Shown: positions 47,464 to 55,910 of the stretch, in pieces
Layout of the letters: each line of letters begins with the position of its first letter
Position numbering within the stretch: position 1 is the first letter of the stretch
From: Novosphingobium sp. ST904
GTDB lineage: Bacteria; Pseudomonadota; Alphaproteobacteria; Sphingomonadales; Sphingomonadaceae
NCBI RefSeq assembly: GCF_001298105.1
Contig: NZ_LGJH01000160.1
Span: forward strand, 62,001-126,000
Direction: 5' to 3'
DNA: 64,000 nt
Notes under the pieces: model-generated
Told to the model about the DNA's origin: nothing
Seen by the model: only the letters and a program-made list of their open reading frames with translations
The model's database searches: none
Position numbers and translations under genes: made by a program

Positions 47464-48165
47464 ATGAAAATGATCTCGCGTGCATGTCTGCTCGCGGCAC
47501 TGGTCTTTGCGCCTGCCGCTCACGCGCAGGACGCAGCAGCCCCTGCGGCAGCAACAGCTCCTGTACCCGGACTGCAGCCTGCCGCAGCTGCGGACGGTTG
47601 CGAACTGCATCTATGGCCGGCCGAACGCATGCGATCCCAGACCACAGGCCTGCTTGGCGGCGGCCTGCTCGATGCAGCGCTGCATGCCGACCGGGATTCG
47701 AGCAATCAGTCGCTGATGGCAAGCGCACTCGACAGTCCCTCGCAGCTCGACGCACTCGTGGCGATGGATCTGCGCACCCTGTTGCCGCTGACACCGGGCA
47801 CCACCATCATTCGTCACGAGCAGCCGCTCGAACGCAAGACGATGAACAAGATCAAGACACGACGCTCGGATTCGGCCGCCGCATGCTACTCCGAACTCAT
47901 CGTCGCCGATGTGTTCTACATGAAGGCGGCAATCTATGGCCGCTCGCTGCGCACGCTGTTCATGTATCGCCGGTTCGATGCCGCCCAGAAGATCACCTGG
48001 GAATACAAGGCATGGGGCGGTAATGGCCTGTCGCTGTTCCCGCCGAAAGAAGGTGAGGACGCCGTTGCGGCACTTGGCGAGCTGGGTACCGTCTACCAGA
48101 AGAACTTCGTCGAATATGCACACAACGCCATTACCGCCGCTCCCAAGAAGGTAGCCGCGAAGTAA
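47464..48165 (+). CDS. Secreted unknown protein, second of two tandem paralogues
   Basis: This 233-residue protein has a signal peptide (MKMISRACLLAALVFAPAAHAQ), an Ala/Pro-rich linker, and a mature part with CELHLWPAERM, ACYSELIVADVFYMK and LFMYRRFDAAQKITWEYKAWG. It pairs with the previous gene (27 bases away), likely in one transcript, and a strong terminator follows. The C-terminus is basic. The function is unknown. It should be periplasmic or exported. Confidence 0.72.
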   Translation: MKMISRACLLAALVFAPAAHAQDAAAPAAATAPVPGLQPAAAADGCELHLWPAERMRSQTTGLLGGGLLDAALHADRDSSNQSLMASALDSPSQLDALVAMDLRTLLPLTPGTTIIRHEQPLERKTMNKIKTRRSDSAAACYSELIVADVFYMKAAIYGRSLRTLFMYRRFDAAQKITWEYKAWGGNGLSLFPPKEGEDAVAALGELGTVYQKNFVEYAHNAITAAPKKVAAK

Positions 48166-48178
48166 GCCGCTTCAAACG

Positions 48179-48220
48179 AAGAAGGGCCGGAAAGCACAGC
48201 GCTTTCCGGCCCTTCTTTAT
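48179..48220. terminator. Very strong terminator hairpin
   Basis: A 17-base perfect stem (48179-48195 with 48201-48217) with a five-base loop ends in T residues. It separates the paralogue pair from the convergent gat operon, and can serve both. Confidence 0.9.
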
Positions 48221-48237
48221 GTCTATGATACCCTGCG

Positions 48238-49734
48238 TCAGCCGAGCTTGGCCTTCAGGATCTCGTTCACCACCTGCGGGTTGCCCTTGCCGGCCATCGC
48301 CTTCATCGTCTGGCCGACGAAGAAGCCGAACAGCGCAACCTTGCCTTCGCGGTACTGGGCGACCTTGTCGGCATTGGCGGCGAGGATTTCGTCCACCTTG
48401 GCCTCGATGGCGCCGGTGTCCGATTCCTGCTTCAGCCCTTCACGCTCGACGATGACGCCGGCATTGTCACCAGTCTCGAACATCGTTTCGAGAACCTGCT
48501 TTGCGATCGAGCCCGAGATCGTGCCCTTGCCCACCAGCGCCAGAAGCTCCGCCGCCTGCTCATGGCTGATCGGCGAGTCTTCAAGGCTCTTGCCCTGCTT
48601 GTTGAGCGCGCCGAAGAATTCGGAGATCAGCCAGTTGGCGGCCTGCTTGGCGACTTCGGCGGGCTGCTTGCCCTGTGCCGAAGCGGTTTCGGCCAGCAGC
48701 GCCTCGAACCATGCGAAAGTATCGACATCGGCGGTCAGCACGGCAGCGTTGTAGGCCGAAAGGCCCAGTTCGCCTTCGTAGCGGGCGCGCTTGGCGTCCG
48801 GCAGTTCGGGCAGGCTCGCGCGGCAGGCCTCAAGGAAGGCATCGTCGAGTTCGAGCGGCAGCAGGTCCGGATCGGGGAAGTAGCGATAGTCGTGCGCGTC
48901 TTCCTTCGAACGCATCGAACGCGTCGAGCCGGTGGTGGGATCGAACAGGCGCGTTTCCTGCACGATCTTGCCGCCGCCTTCCAGCACGTCCACCTGACGG
49001 TTTGCCTCGTGCTCGATCGCCTGCATGACGAAGCGCACGGAGTTGACGTTCTTGGTCTCGGTACGGGTGCCGAGTTCGTCACCGGGCTTGCGCACCGAGA
49101 CGTTGACGTCCGCGCGCATCGAGCCCTGGTCCATGTTACCGTCGCACGAGCCGACATAGCGCAGGATCGTCCGCAGCTTCGACAGGTAAGCCCCTGCTTC
49201 CGCAGGCGAAGCCATGTCCGGGCGGCTGACGATTTCCATCAGCGCCACGCCGGAGCGGTTAAGGTCGACATAGGACATCGTCGGATGCTGGTCGTGCATC
49301 AGCTTGCCCGCGTCCTGCTCGACGTGGATGCGCTCGATGCCGATCACCTTGTCGGCCGGGATGCCCGCCTTCTCGTCCGCCTCGATGGTCAGCGAGCCTT
49401 CGCCCACGATCGGGTGGTAGAGCTGGCTGATCTGGTAGCCCTGCGGAAGATCGGCGTAGAAGTAGTTCTTGCGGTCGAAGCGGGACCACTTGTTGATCTG
49501 CGCGTCGATCGCCATGCCGGTACGCACGGCCTGACGGATGCATTCGCGGTTCGGAACCGGCAGCATGCCCGGCATCGCCGCGTCGATCAGCGAGACCTGG
49601 CTGTTAGGCTCTGCGCCGAATGCCGTCGCCGATCCGGAGAACAGCTTGGAGTTCGAGGTGACCTGCGCGTGGACTTCGAGGCCGATCACGACCTCCCAGT
49701 CACCGGTGGCGCCCTGGATGCGATAAGTGCTCAT
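48238..49734 (-). CDS. gatB: Aspartyl/glutamyl-tRNA amidotransferase subunit B
   Basis: GatB is the kinase-like subunit of GatCAB, which turns Glu-tRNA-Gln and Asp-tRNA-Asn into the amide forms. The 498-residue protein has the WEVVIGLEVHAQVTSNSKLFSGS N-terminus, the GYQISQLYHPIVGEGSL and LNRSGVALMEIVSRPDM blocks and the C-terminal YqeY-like helical domain. It is last in gatC-gatA-gatB, one base after gatA. Confidence 0.96.
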   Translation of the reverse strand: MSTYRIQGATGDWEVVIGLEVHAQVTSNSKLFSGSATAFGAEPNSQVSLIDAAMPGMLPVPNRECIRQAVRTGMAIDAQINKWSRFDRKNYFYADLPQGYQISQLYHPIVGEGSLTIEADEKAGIPADKVIGIERIHVEQDAGKLMHDQHPTMSYVDLNRSGVALMEIVSRPDMASPAEAGAYLSKLRTILRYVGSCDGNMDQGSMRADVNVSVRKPGDELGTRTETKNVNSVRFVMQAIEHEANRQVDVLEGGGKIVQETRLFDPTTGSTRSMRSKEDAHDYRYFPDPDLLPLELDDAFLEACRASLPELPDAKRARYEGELGLSAYNAAVLTADVDTFAWFEALLAETASAQGKQPAEVAKQAANWLISEFFGALNKQGKSLEDSPISHEQAAELLALVGKGTISGSIAKQVLETMFETGDNAGVIVEREGLKQESDTGAIEAKVDEILAANADKVAQYREGKVALFGFFVGQTMKAMAGKGNPQVVNEILKAKLG

Positions 49735-49735
49735 A

Positions 49736-51223
49736 TTACCACCACTTTTCCGGCTTGGCCGCGAACTGGGCGCGGGCCTCGATGGCGAGACCGGCGTTCA
49801 GCACGCCCTGTTCGTCGAAAGCCTTGCCGATGACCTGAAGGCCCAGCGGCAGACCTTCGCGGTTGAGGCCGGCCGGGACCGACATCGCCGGAAGACCCGC
49901 GAGCGAGGCGGGCACCGCGAAGACGTCGTTCAGGTACATCTTCAGCGGATCGTCGACGTTCTCGCCAAGGCCGAAGGCGGCCGAAGGCGCGGTCGGCGCA
50001 AGGATCACGTCGCACTCTTCGAAGGCCTTGGCGAAGTCCTGCGCGATCAGCGCGCGGACCTTCTGGGCCTGCGTGTAGTAGGCGTCGTAGAAACCGGCCG
50101 AGAGCACGTAAGTGCCGATCAGGATGCGGCGCTTCACCTCGGGGCCGAAACCGGCGGCGCGGGTCGCGGCGTACATGTCCTGAAGGTTGGCACCGTCCGG
50201 CAGATCGCGCAGGCCGTACCGCACGCCGTCATAGCGGGCGAGGTTCGACGAGGCTTCGGCAGGCGCGATGATGTAGTAAGTCGGCAGCGCGTACTTGGTG
50301 TGCGGCAGCGAGATCTCGACGATCTGAGCGCCCGCATCCTTCAGCCAGGCAATGCCGTCGTCCCACGACTTTGCGACATCGTCGTCCAGGCCATCGACGC
50401 GGTATTCCTTCGGAATGCCGACCTTCTTGCCTTTCATGTCGCCCGAGAGCGCGGCTTCCCAGTTCGGCACCGGCATGTCGAGGCTGGTCGAATCCTTGGC
50501 GTCGAAACCGGCCATGGCTTCGAGCATGATCGCGCAGTCCTGCACCGAGCGGGCCATCGGGCCCGCCTGGTCGAGCGAGCTGGCGAAAGCAACCACGCCC
50601 CAGCGCGAGCAGCGGCCGTAAGTCGGCTTGATGCCGGTGGTGCCGGTGAATGCGGCGGGCTGGCGGATCGAGCCGCCGGTGTCGGTGCCGGTCGCCGCCG
50701 GGCAGAGGCGCGCGGCGAGAGCCGACGACGAACCGCCCGAGGAACCGCCCGGCGCCAACGCGGCGTTGCCGCCATCGTTGCGCTTCCACGGCGAGATCAC
50801 ATTGCCGAAATAGCTGGTCTCGTTCGACGAGCCCATGGCGAACTGGTCGAGGTTCAGCTTGCCCAGCATGCCTGCGCCGGCATCCCACAGCTTCTGCGAG
50901 ACGGTCGATTCGTACTGCGGCTTGAAGCCTTCCAGCATGTGGCTGGCGGCCGTCGTCTGCACGTCGAAGGTGGCGAACAGGTCCTTCATGCCGATCGGCA
51001 CGCCGCCCATCTTGCCGAGAGCCTCGCCGCGCGCACGCTTGGCGTCGGTGGCAGCTGCCGCTTCGATGGCCTTTTCAGGCGTGGCGATGATGAAGGCGTT
51101 CAGCGCTTCCTGCGCGGCGGCGACATTGGCGTTGAAAGCTTCCGCCACTTCGACGGCGGAGAAATCGCCGCCGGCCACACCGTCGCGGATCTGCGCAACG
51201 CCGAGTTCCGTAAGATCAGTCAT
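49736..51223 (-). CDS. gatA: Aspartyl/glutamyl-tRNA amidotransferase subunit A
   Basis: GatA is the amidase subunit that makes ammonia from glutamine. The 495-residue amidase-signature protein has Lys in GVPIGMKDLF, the Ser-rich PGGSSGGSSSALAA and the nucleophile loop TDTGGSIRQPAAFTG. Its ATG overlaps the gatC stop, and gatB follows with almost no gap, so all three are translated together. Confidence 0.96.
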   Translation of the reverse strand: MTDLTELGVAQIRDGVAGGDFSAVEVAEAFNANVAAAQEALNAFIIATPEKAIEAAAATDAKRARGEALGKMGGVPIGMKDLFATFDVQTTAASHMLEGFKPQYESTVSQKLWDAGAGMLGKLNLDQFAMGSSNETSYFGNVISPWKRNDGGNAALAPGGSSGGSSSALAARLCPAATGTDTGGSIRQPAAFTGTTGIKPTYGRCSRWGVVAFASSLDQAGPMARSVQDCAIMLEAMAGFDAKDSTSLDMPVPNWEAALSGDMKGKKVGIPKEYRVDGLDDDVAKSWDDGIAWLKDAGAQIVEISLPHTKYALPTYYIIAPAEASSNLARYDGVRYGLRDLPDGANLQDMYAATRAAGFGPEVKRRILIGTYVLSAGFYDAYYTQAQKVRALIAQDFAKAFEECDVILAPTAPSAAFGLGENVDDPLKMYLNDVFAVPASLAGLPAMSVPAGLNREGLPLGLQVIGKAFDEQGVLNAGLAIEARAQFAAKPEKWW

Positions 51224-51525
51224 TATTCGATCACCTTGGGCACGCCGAAGAAGCCGTGTTCGGCGGCGGGAGCATTGGCCAGAACGGCATCGCGCTTGTC
51301 GCCGCCGGTCAGCGGATCGGCGTCGATCACGTCGTCGCGCAGGCGCAGCGTGTTGGGGATGACGGCGGTCATCGGCTCGACGTTCGAAGTATCGACTTCG
51401 CCGAGTTGCTCGACCCAGGCGAGAATGCCGTTGAGTTCGGGGACCATCGCCTCGATTTCGGCCTCGCTCACCTTGATGCGGGCGAGGCTGGCGATCTTCG
51501 CAACGGTTGCGGTATCGACCGACAT
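51223..51525 (-). CDS. gatC: Aspartyl/glutamyl-tRNA amidotransferase subunit C
   Basis: GatC is the small bridging subunit (100 residues) that stabilises GatA. The sequence MSVDTATVAKIASLARIKVSEAEIEAMVPELNGILAWVEQLGEVDTSNVEPM is typical. It leads the gatCAB operon. Its stop overlaps the gatA start. Confidence 0.95.
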   Translation of the reverse strand: MSVDTATVAKIASLARIKVSEAEIEAMVPELNGILAWVEQLGEVDTSNVEPMTAVIPNTLRLRDDVIDADPLTGGDKRDAVLANAPAAEHGFFGVPKVIE

Positions 51526-51643
51526 GGCGTTCCTTCAGTTTGACGCGCGGCTCTGCACGCGCCGGGAGATCAGGATCGGGCAGCTAGCACCCGTCCGAAA
51601 TTGCTTCAAGCATGGACGCCTCCGGGAGTGCGTCCGGCCCGGC

Positions 51644-52141
51644 TCATTGCGAGCCGGGTTGGGCCGGTTGCGCCTGCCCTTGCTGCGCGGCGATCATCGC
51701 GTCGAGTTCCGCGCGGGTCTTGAAGTCGAGCAGGGTCACTTCGAAGACGAGGTCGGAATTGGGCGGGATCGGCCCGCCGCCTTCCGCGCCGTAAGCCAGT
51801 TCCGCCGGGATCAGGATGCGGTAGCTGCCGCCGCGCTGCATCTGCACGAGCCCGTCGGCGAAGCCGGGAACGACTTCGCCCAAGGCCATCGGCATCTGTT
51901 CGTTCTGGTCGAACACGGTGCCGTCCTTGAGCATTCCCTTGTAGTTCACCAGCACGTAGTCTTCGCGGGTAGGCTTGGCGCCCTGCCCCGCTGTCAGCGT
52001 GGTGACCACGACCTGGCGCGCGGGTGAGGTTGCGGGCGCAGGAGCCGGAGAAGGTGCAGTCTGGCCCGGTGCCGCGGCCGAAGCCGCAACAGGCAGGACG
52101 ACGGCCAGCGCCAGGAGCGCCGGACGGAACGTGCGGATCAT
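51644..52141 (-). CDS. Exported FKBP-type peptidyl-prolyl isomerase
   Basis: This 165-residue protein has a signal peptide (MIRTFRPALLALAVVLPVAASA), a Pro/Ala linker and one FKBP domain (VLVNYKGMLKDGTVFDQNEQMPMALGEVVPGFADGLVQMQRGGSYRILIPAELAYG). It should help periplasmic folding. It pairs with a membrane-anchored FKBP gene only eight bases upstream. A conserved run ending AAQQGQAQPAQPGSQ closes the protein. Confidence 0.9.
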   Translation of the reverse strand: MIRTFRPALLALAVVLPVAASAAAPGQTAPSPAPAPATSPARQVVVTTLTAGQGAKPTREDYVLVNYKGMLKDGTVFDQNEQMPMALGEVVPGFADGLVQMQRGGSYRILIPAELAYGAEGGGPIPPNSDLVFEVTLLDFKTRAELDAMIAAQQGQAQPAQPGSQ

Positions 52142-52149
52142 GGCGGCGA

Positions 52150-52722
52150 TCAGTGTGCCGGACCTTCGGCGCCCGGAACGGCACCGTCGGGAATCGCGCC
52201 ACCCGGAATCGCACCGCCGGGAACGGCACCGCCCGGTGCGCCGCCCTGCATCTGCTGGAGCTGCTGCATCAGGCGCTGCTGCTGCTCGATCTCGGCGCGG
52301 CTCTTGAAGTCGAGCAGCTCGATTTCGAAGTTCAGGTCGGTATTGGCCGGAATCTTGCCGACCGCCTTGTCGCCGTAAGCCAGCTTGGCCGGGATCTCGA
52401 CCTCGTACTTGCCGCCGCGCTGCATCTTGACGAGCGCCTTGGTGAAGCCGGGGATCACCTCATTGAGGGCCATCGGAACCTGCTGCGCCTGATCGAAGAC
52501 GTTTCCGTCCGGCAGCGTGCCCTTGTAGTTGATGAGCACGACGTCAGCGATCGTCGGCGATTCGCCCGAACCGGCGGTCAGCGTCTTGACGTGGACCTGC
52601 GGCGGCAGGGCAGCATAGGCGACGCCGCCGGCGGCCAGCGCGACTGCGGCAACGCCGAGCCAGATCTTGGTCAGCGAGCCCTTGGCAATCGGCTGCAGCG
52701 GAACGCGGGTGATCTCAGTCAT
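52150..52722 (-). CDS. Membrane-anchored FKBP-type peptidyl-prolyl isomerase
   Basis: This 190-residue protein has an N-terminal membrane anchor (LTKIWLGVAAVALAAGGVAYAAL) with a 17-residue cytoplasmic head, one FKBP domain (VVLINYKGTLPDGNVFDQAQQVPMALNEVIPGFTKALVKMQRGGKYEVEIPAKLAYG) and a Gln-rich then PGGA-repeat tail. It is clearly a paralogue of the next gene downstream, likely by tandem duplication. Confidence 0.9.
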   Translation of the reverse strand: MTEITRVPLQPIAKGSLTKIWLGVAAVALAAGGVAYAALPPQVHVKTLTAGSGESPTIADVVLINYKGTLPDGNVFDQAQQVPMALNEVIPGFTKALVKMQRGGKYEVEIPAKLAYGDKAVGKIPANTDLNFEIELLDFKSRAEIEQQQRLMQQLQQMQGGAPGGAVPGGAIPGGAIPDGAVPGAEGPAH

Positions 52723-52791
52723 GGTCTAGGGCCTCGTTCGGGTTCGCCCGGCGGGTACAGCTGCGCGGTAACTGCACGGCAGATGCACAAA

Positions 52792-52816
52792 GGGCGCGGA
52801 TGGAATTTCCGCGCCC
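52792..52816 (-). terminator. Terminator hairpin downstream of rpsU
   Basis: GGGCGCGGA and TCCGCGCCC pair (52808-52816 with 52792-52800 on the minus strand) around a seven-base loop, followed by TTTG on that strand. It lies about 170 bases after the rpsU stop. Confidence 0.55.
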
Positions 52817-52988
52817 TCATGGCTCAAGCCGGAGCGGGGTTCAAGCCGCAAGCCGAGCAATTTAAGATGTGCCAATCACAATCGTAATCATACGATCCTG
52901 ACTGTAGCGCGGCATTTCCCCGCTCCTCGCTCGGAAACGAGAAAACGGATGCCGCAAACCCCGCCCGGAGACGGGGCCGACATCAATC

Positions 52989-53195
52989 TTACTTGACGCC
53001 GTCACGCTCCATGCGCTTGCGCTCCAGCTTACGGGCGCGGCGCACAGCAGCGGCCTTTTCGCGAGCGCGCTTTTCCGAGGGCTTCTCGAAGTGACGACGC
53101 AGCTTCATCTCGCGGTAGACGCCTTCACGCTGCAGCTTCTTCTTGAGAGCCCGAAGAGCCTGATCGACGTTATTGTCGCGGACGAGAATCTGCAT
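52989..53195 (-). CDS. rpsU: 30S ribosomal protein S21
   Basis: S21 is a small basic protein of the 30S subunit. The 68-residue sequence MQILVRDNNVDQALRALKKK then REMKLRRHFEKPSEKRAREKAAAVRRARKLERKR is typical of alphaproteobacteria. The start at 53195 is the conserved one, since an upstream in-frame ATG would add ten unrelated residues. Confidence 0.96.
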   Translation of the reverse strand: MQILVRDNNVDQALRALKKKLQREGVYREMKLRRHFEKPSEKRAREKAAAVRRARKLERKRMERDGVK

Positions 53196-53372
53196 AAACC
53201 GACACACCTCACAAATCGAAGGCACGAATTCCGCATTCCGACGCGGAAGGCACCTTGAAAGAAAAAACGTAATTGCACCGAATCCCTGTCGGGGTCGGCT
53301 CGAAGTTGGGGGCCGCTAGCATCGCCGGGGCCGGAAGGCAAGCAATCTTGGCGAAAGATCGGCCAAAATGCG

Positions 53373-53406
53373 CCCTCCACCGAGGGTGGGACTCCCCGAT
53401 GGAGGG
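53373..53406. other. Structured inverted repeat upstream of rpsU
   Basis: CCCTCCA (53373-53379) pairs perfectly with TGGAGGG (53400-53406), and GGG/CCC pairing inside gives a second small stem. It lies 23 bases downstream of the collagen-like gene (minus strand) and could be its terminator, though there is no T-run. The rest of 53196-53429 shows no gene. Confidence 0.35.
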
Positions 53407-53429
53407 TACTCATACACCAATCCCGCGCG

Positions 53430-54080
53430 TCAGGCCAGTTGATCGACGATCAGACCTGCTGCCGAAACGGTGGCGGAAGTCGCCGCCGAGGCCGTGTAGG
53501 TCGCGCCTTCGGCCTGCTGGGCCTTCAGGTTCTCGATGAAGGCCTGGACCGCGGCCAGCGTGGCATCGGCCTCATCGGTTTCTTCCGCGTCATCGGTGGA
53601 ATCGGTGTCGTCCGTCTCATCGGTTTCGTCCGTTTCCTCGGTCTCTTCCGTCTCGTCGGTTTCCTCGACGGACGAACCGCCGGGCGGCGGACCGCCGGCA
53701 CCGCGAGGACCGCCGGGACCACCCGCGCCGCCGGGTCCACCGGGGCCGCCCGCTCCGCCGGCCTCACCGCCATCCTGCGATGCGCCCTGCGCGAACAGGG
53801 ATTGCAGGGTGGAGGCCTGCTCTTCGGTCAGGGTGCCGTTTTCCACCTGGTCGGAAATCAGCGAATCGATCCGATCCTTCATCTGGGAAGGGTCGAGTTT
53901 GCTGCCCGAAGACGCCGTGCCGAGCGCGTCGTCGATCGAATCGAGCGCCGATTCGAGCGCCGCGGCATCGCTGTCGCTGACCGAACCGTTGCTCACGGCG
54001 GAGGCCAGCTTGTCCTCCATGTCCTGACTCGGATTGAACAGCGTGCTCAGCGCGCTTGTGGAAGATGATATCTGCATCAT
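53430..54080 (-). CDS. Low-complexity protein with collagen-like Gly/Pro and acidic Glu/Thr/Asp regions
   Basis: This 216-residue protein has four parts: a Ser/Thr-rich helical start, a repeated NG(S/T)(V/L)(S/T) unit followed by an Ala/Leu/Ser helix (near 31-50 and 81-98), a Gly/Pro segment at 104-135 (GGPGGPGGAGGPGGP and similar), and an acidic Glu-Thr-Asp segment at 138-172, then a C-terminal helix and Ala/Thr tail. There is no signal peptide. The start at 54080 has AAGGAG upstream. No family was recognised. The Gly/Pro tract lacks a strict Gly-X-Y register over its whole length. Confidence 0.7.
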   Translation of the reverse strand: MMQISSSTSALSTLFNPSQDMEDKLASAVSNGSVSDSDAAALESALDSIDDALGTASSGSKLDPSQMKDRIDSLISDQVENGTLTEEQASTLQSLFAQGASQDGGEAGGAGGPGGPGGAGGPGGPRGAGGPPPGGSSVEETDETEETEETDETDETDDTDSTDDAEETDEADATLAAVQAFIENLKAQQAEGATYTASAATSATVSAAGLIVDQLA

Positions 54081-54192
54081 TATGTCTCCTTGCGGAGTGG
54101 GGTCGCACCCAATGACACTTATAGAAGGGCCGCGTGCCGTCCGGTCGGATGGAACGATTGGAAATCCGCGCATTCACGGCTAAGGCGGCCCA

Positions 54193-54603
54193 ATGTCCCA
54201 ACCTTCCTTTCTAGCCTCCTCGCTCTTTGTGGCGCTGGGCGGCGGCGTCGGCTCATGGCTGCGCTTTCTCACCGGCCTCGGCTGGAGCACCGTGATCGGC
54301 CCGGCAAGAGCCGGTGCGTTTCCCTATGGCACCCTTACCGTCAATGTCCTTGGCAGCCTTGCCATGGGCCTGCTGGCAGGCTGGCTCCTGCGCCACACCG
54401 CAGAGGGCGAGACTGCCCGCCTGCTCATCGGTGTCGGCGTGCTGGGCGGCTTCACCACCTTTTCCTCGTTCAGCCTCGACACCATTGCCCTTGCCATGCG
54501 CGGGCAGCTCGGTCTTGCGGCTTTCTATGTCGCGATCTCGCTGATCGCGGGCTTCGCCGCGCTGTTTGCCGGCTTTTCCATCACGAAGGGAGTCGCCGCA
54601 TGA
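54193..54603 (+). CDS. crcB: Fluoride ion transporter CrcB
   Basis: CrcB (Fluc) is a dimeric fluoride channel that clears the ion from the cell. The 136-residue protein has four membrane helices and the family blocks GGGVGSWLRF, YGTLTVNVLGSLAMG and GGFTTFSSFSLDT. The stop overlaps the start of the pseudouridine synthase gene (ATGA), so both are co-translated. No fluoride riboswitch was found upstream. Confidence 0.93.
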   Translation: MSQPSFLASSLFVALGGGVGSWLRFLTGLGWSTVIGPARAGAFPYGTLTVNVLGSLAMGLLAGWLLRHTAEGETARLLIGVGVLGGFTTFSSFSLDTIALAMRGQLGLAAFYVAISLIAGFAALFAGFSITKGVAA

Positions 54604-55910
54604 GCCGCGACAATTCAGATTCCGTCCGCCAGTTCACCGTCGGCCGCGACGACGAAGACATCCGTCTCGACCGCTGGTTCAAGCGCCACCTGCCCGAAGT
54701 CGGCTTCGCGATGGTGTCGCGCTGGGCGCGCACCGGGCAGATCCGTGTCGACGGCAAGCGCGCCGATGTCGACACCCGGCTCGTCGCGGGCCAGGTCCTG
54801 CGCGTGCCGCCGGGCGGCGAGGCCAAGCCCGGCCTCGGTGGCTCGCGCCCGCGCCGCGAACTGACCGAAGCAGAGATCGAACTCGCCGATTCGATGGTCC
54901 TCACGCAGGACCGCTCGGCGATCGTGCTCAACAAGCCGCCGGGCCTCGCCACGCAGGGCGGATCGGGCATGAAGGAGCACGTGGACGGCCTGCTTGACGC
55001 CTATGCGGAGAAGGGCCCGCGCCCTCGCCTCGTCCACCGGCTGGACAAGGACACTTCCGGCGTCCTGCTGATCGCCCGCACGCCCGGAAGCGCGGCGTTC
55101 TTCTCCAAGCGCTTTTCCGGGCGCACCGCCAAGAAGATCTACTGGGCGCTGGTGGTCGGCGTGCCGAGCATCAACGACGGCATGATCGAGCTGCCGCTCG
55201 CCAAGCAGCCGGGCACCGGCGGCGAGAAGATGCATGTGGATGAGGAAGGCGGCCAGTCCGCCCGCACCCGTTACCGTGTGCTGGACCGTGCCGGCAACCG
55301 CGCCGCCTGGGTCGAACTGCACCCGCTGACGGGCCGTACGCACCAGTTGCGCGTCCATATGGCGGCAATCGGCCACCCGATCGTGGGTGACGGCAAATAT
55401 GGCGGGCAGGAAGCGTTTCTTTCGGGCACGATCAGCCGCAAAATGCACCTCCACGCCCGCCGGCTCATCATCGAGCACCCGGACGGCACCCCGCTGGACG
55501 TGACCGCCCCCCTGCCCGAGCATTTCGCCAATTCGCTGGCCTCGCTCGGTTTCGACGAGGCGGACGGCGCGGAACTGCCCGAATCCGCGCCGGAGTTCAC
55601 CAAGGACGACGAGAAGCGCGCCGCCAAGGCTCACGCCAAGCAGTATCGCAAGGAACGCCGGGGTGAGCGCCGCTCGCGCCGCGACACCCCCTCCGACCGT
55701 CCCTCACGCGGCAAGCCCTCGGGCAAGACCGCATCGCGCCCGGGCGCAAAGTCCGCAGGCAAGCCCGGCGGAAAACCCGGCAAGACCGGTCCCGGCAGCA
55801 AGACTGGCCCCGGCGCAGCCCGATCGGCGCCTGCCCGCCCCGCCTCGCGTAAACCCGGCGGCTCGGCACCTTCCGGCGGACGGCCTTCCGGTCCGCGAGG
55901 AAAGCGGTGA
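54600..55910 (+). CDS. RluA-family pseudouridine synthase with long basic low-complexity tail
   Basis: This enzyme isomerises uridine in 23S rRNA, most like RluC. The 436-residue protein has an S4 domain (about 18-75), the catalytic RLVHRLDKDTSGVLLIA with Asp149, and the LHPLTGRTHQLRVHM and HARRLIIEHP blocks. From about residue 335 on it becomes rich in Lys, Arg, Gly, Ser and Pro (GKPGGKPGKTGPGSKTGPG), about 100 residues, an unusual RNA-binding-like extension. The start at 54600 overlaps the crcB stop. Confidence 0.9.
   Translation: MSRDNSDSVRQFTVGRDDEDIRLDRWFKRHLPEVGFAMVSRWARTGQIRVDGKRADVDTRLVAGQVLRVPPGGEAKPGLGGSRPRRELTEAEIELADSMVLTQDRSAIVLNKPPGLATQGGSGMKEHVDGLLDAYAEKGPRPRLVHRLDKDTSGVLLIARTPGSAAFFSKRFSGRTAKKIYWALVVGVPSINDGMIELPLAKQPGTGGEKMHVDEEGGQSARTRYRVLDRAGNRAAWVELHPLTGRTHQLRVHMAAIGHPIVGDGKYGGQEAFLSGTISRKMHLHARRLIIEHPDGTPLDVTAPLPEHFANSLASLGFDEADGAELPESAPEFTKDDEKRAAKAHAKQYRKERRGERRSRRDTPSDRPSRGKPSGKTASRPGAKSAGKPGGKPGKTGPGSKTGPGAARSAPARPASRKPGGSAPSGGRPSGPRGKR

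Noticed and set aside
54084..54192. Fluoride riboswitch upstream of crcB
   Set aside because: The conserved riboswitch core and its pseudoknot pairing were not found in the 109 bases before crcB.
54090..54600. A 606-residue start for the pseudouridine synthase gene
   Set aside because: The upstream part overlaps crcB in another frame and has no S4-like sequence. The ATGA overlap start at 54600 is normal.
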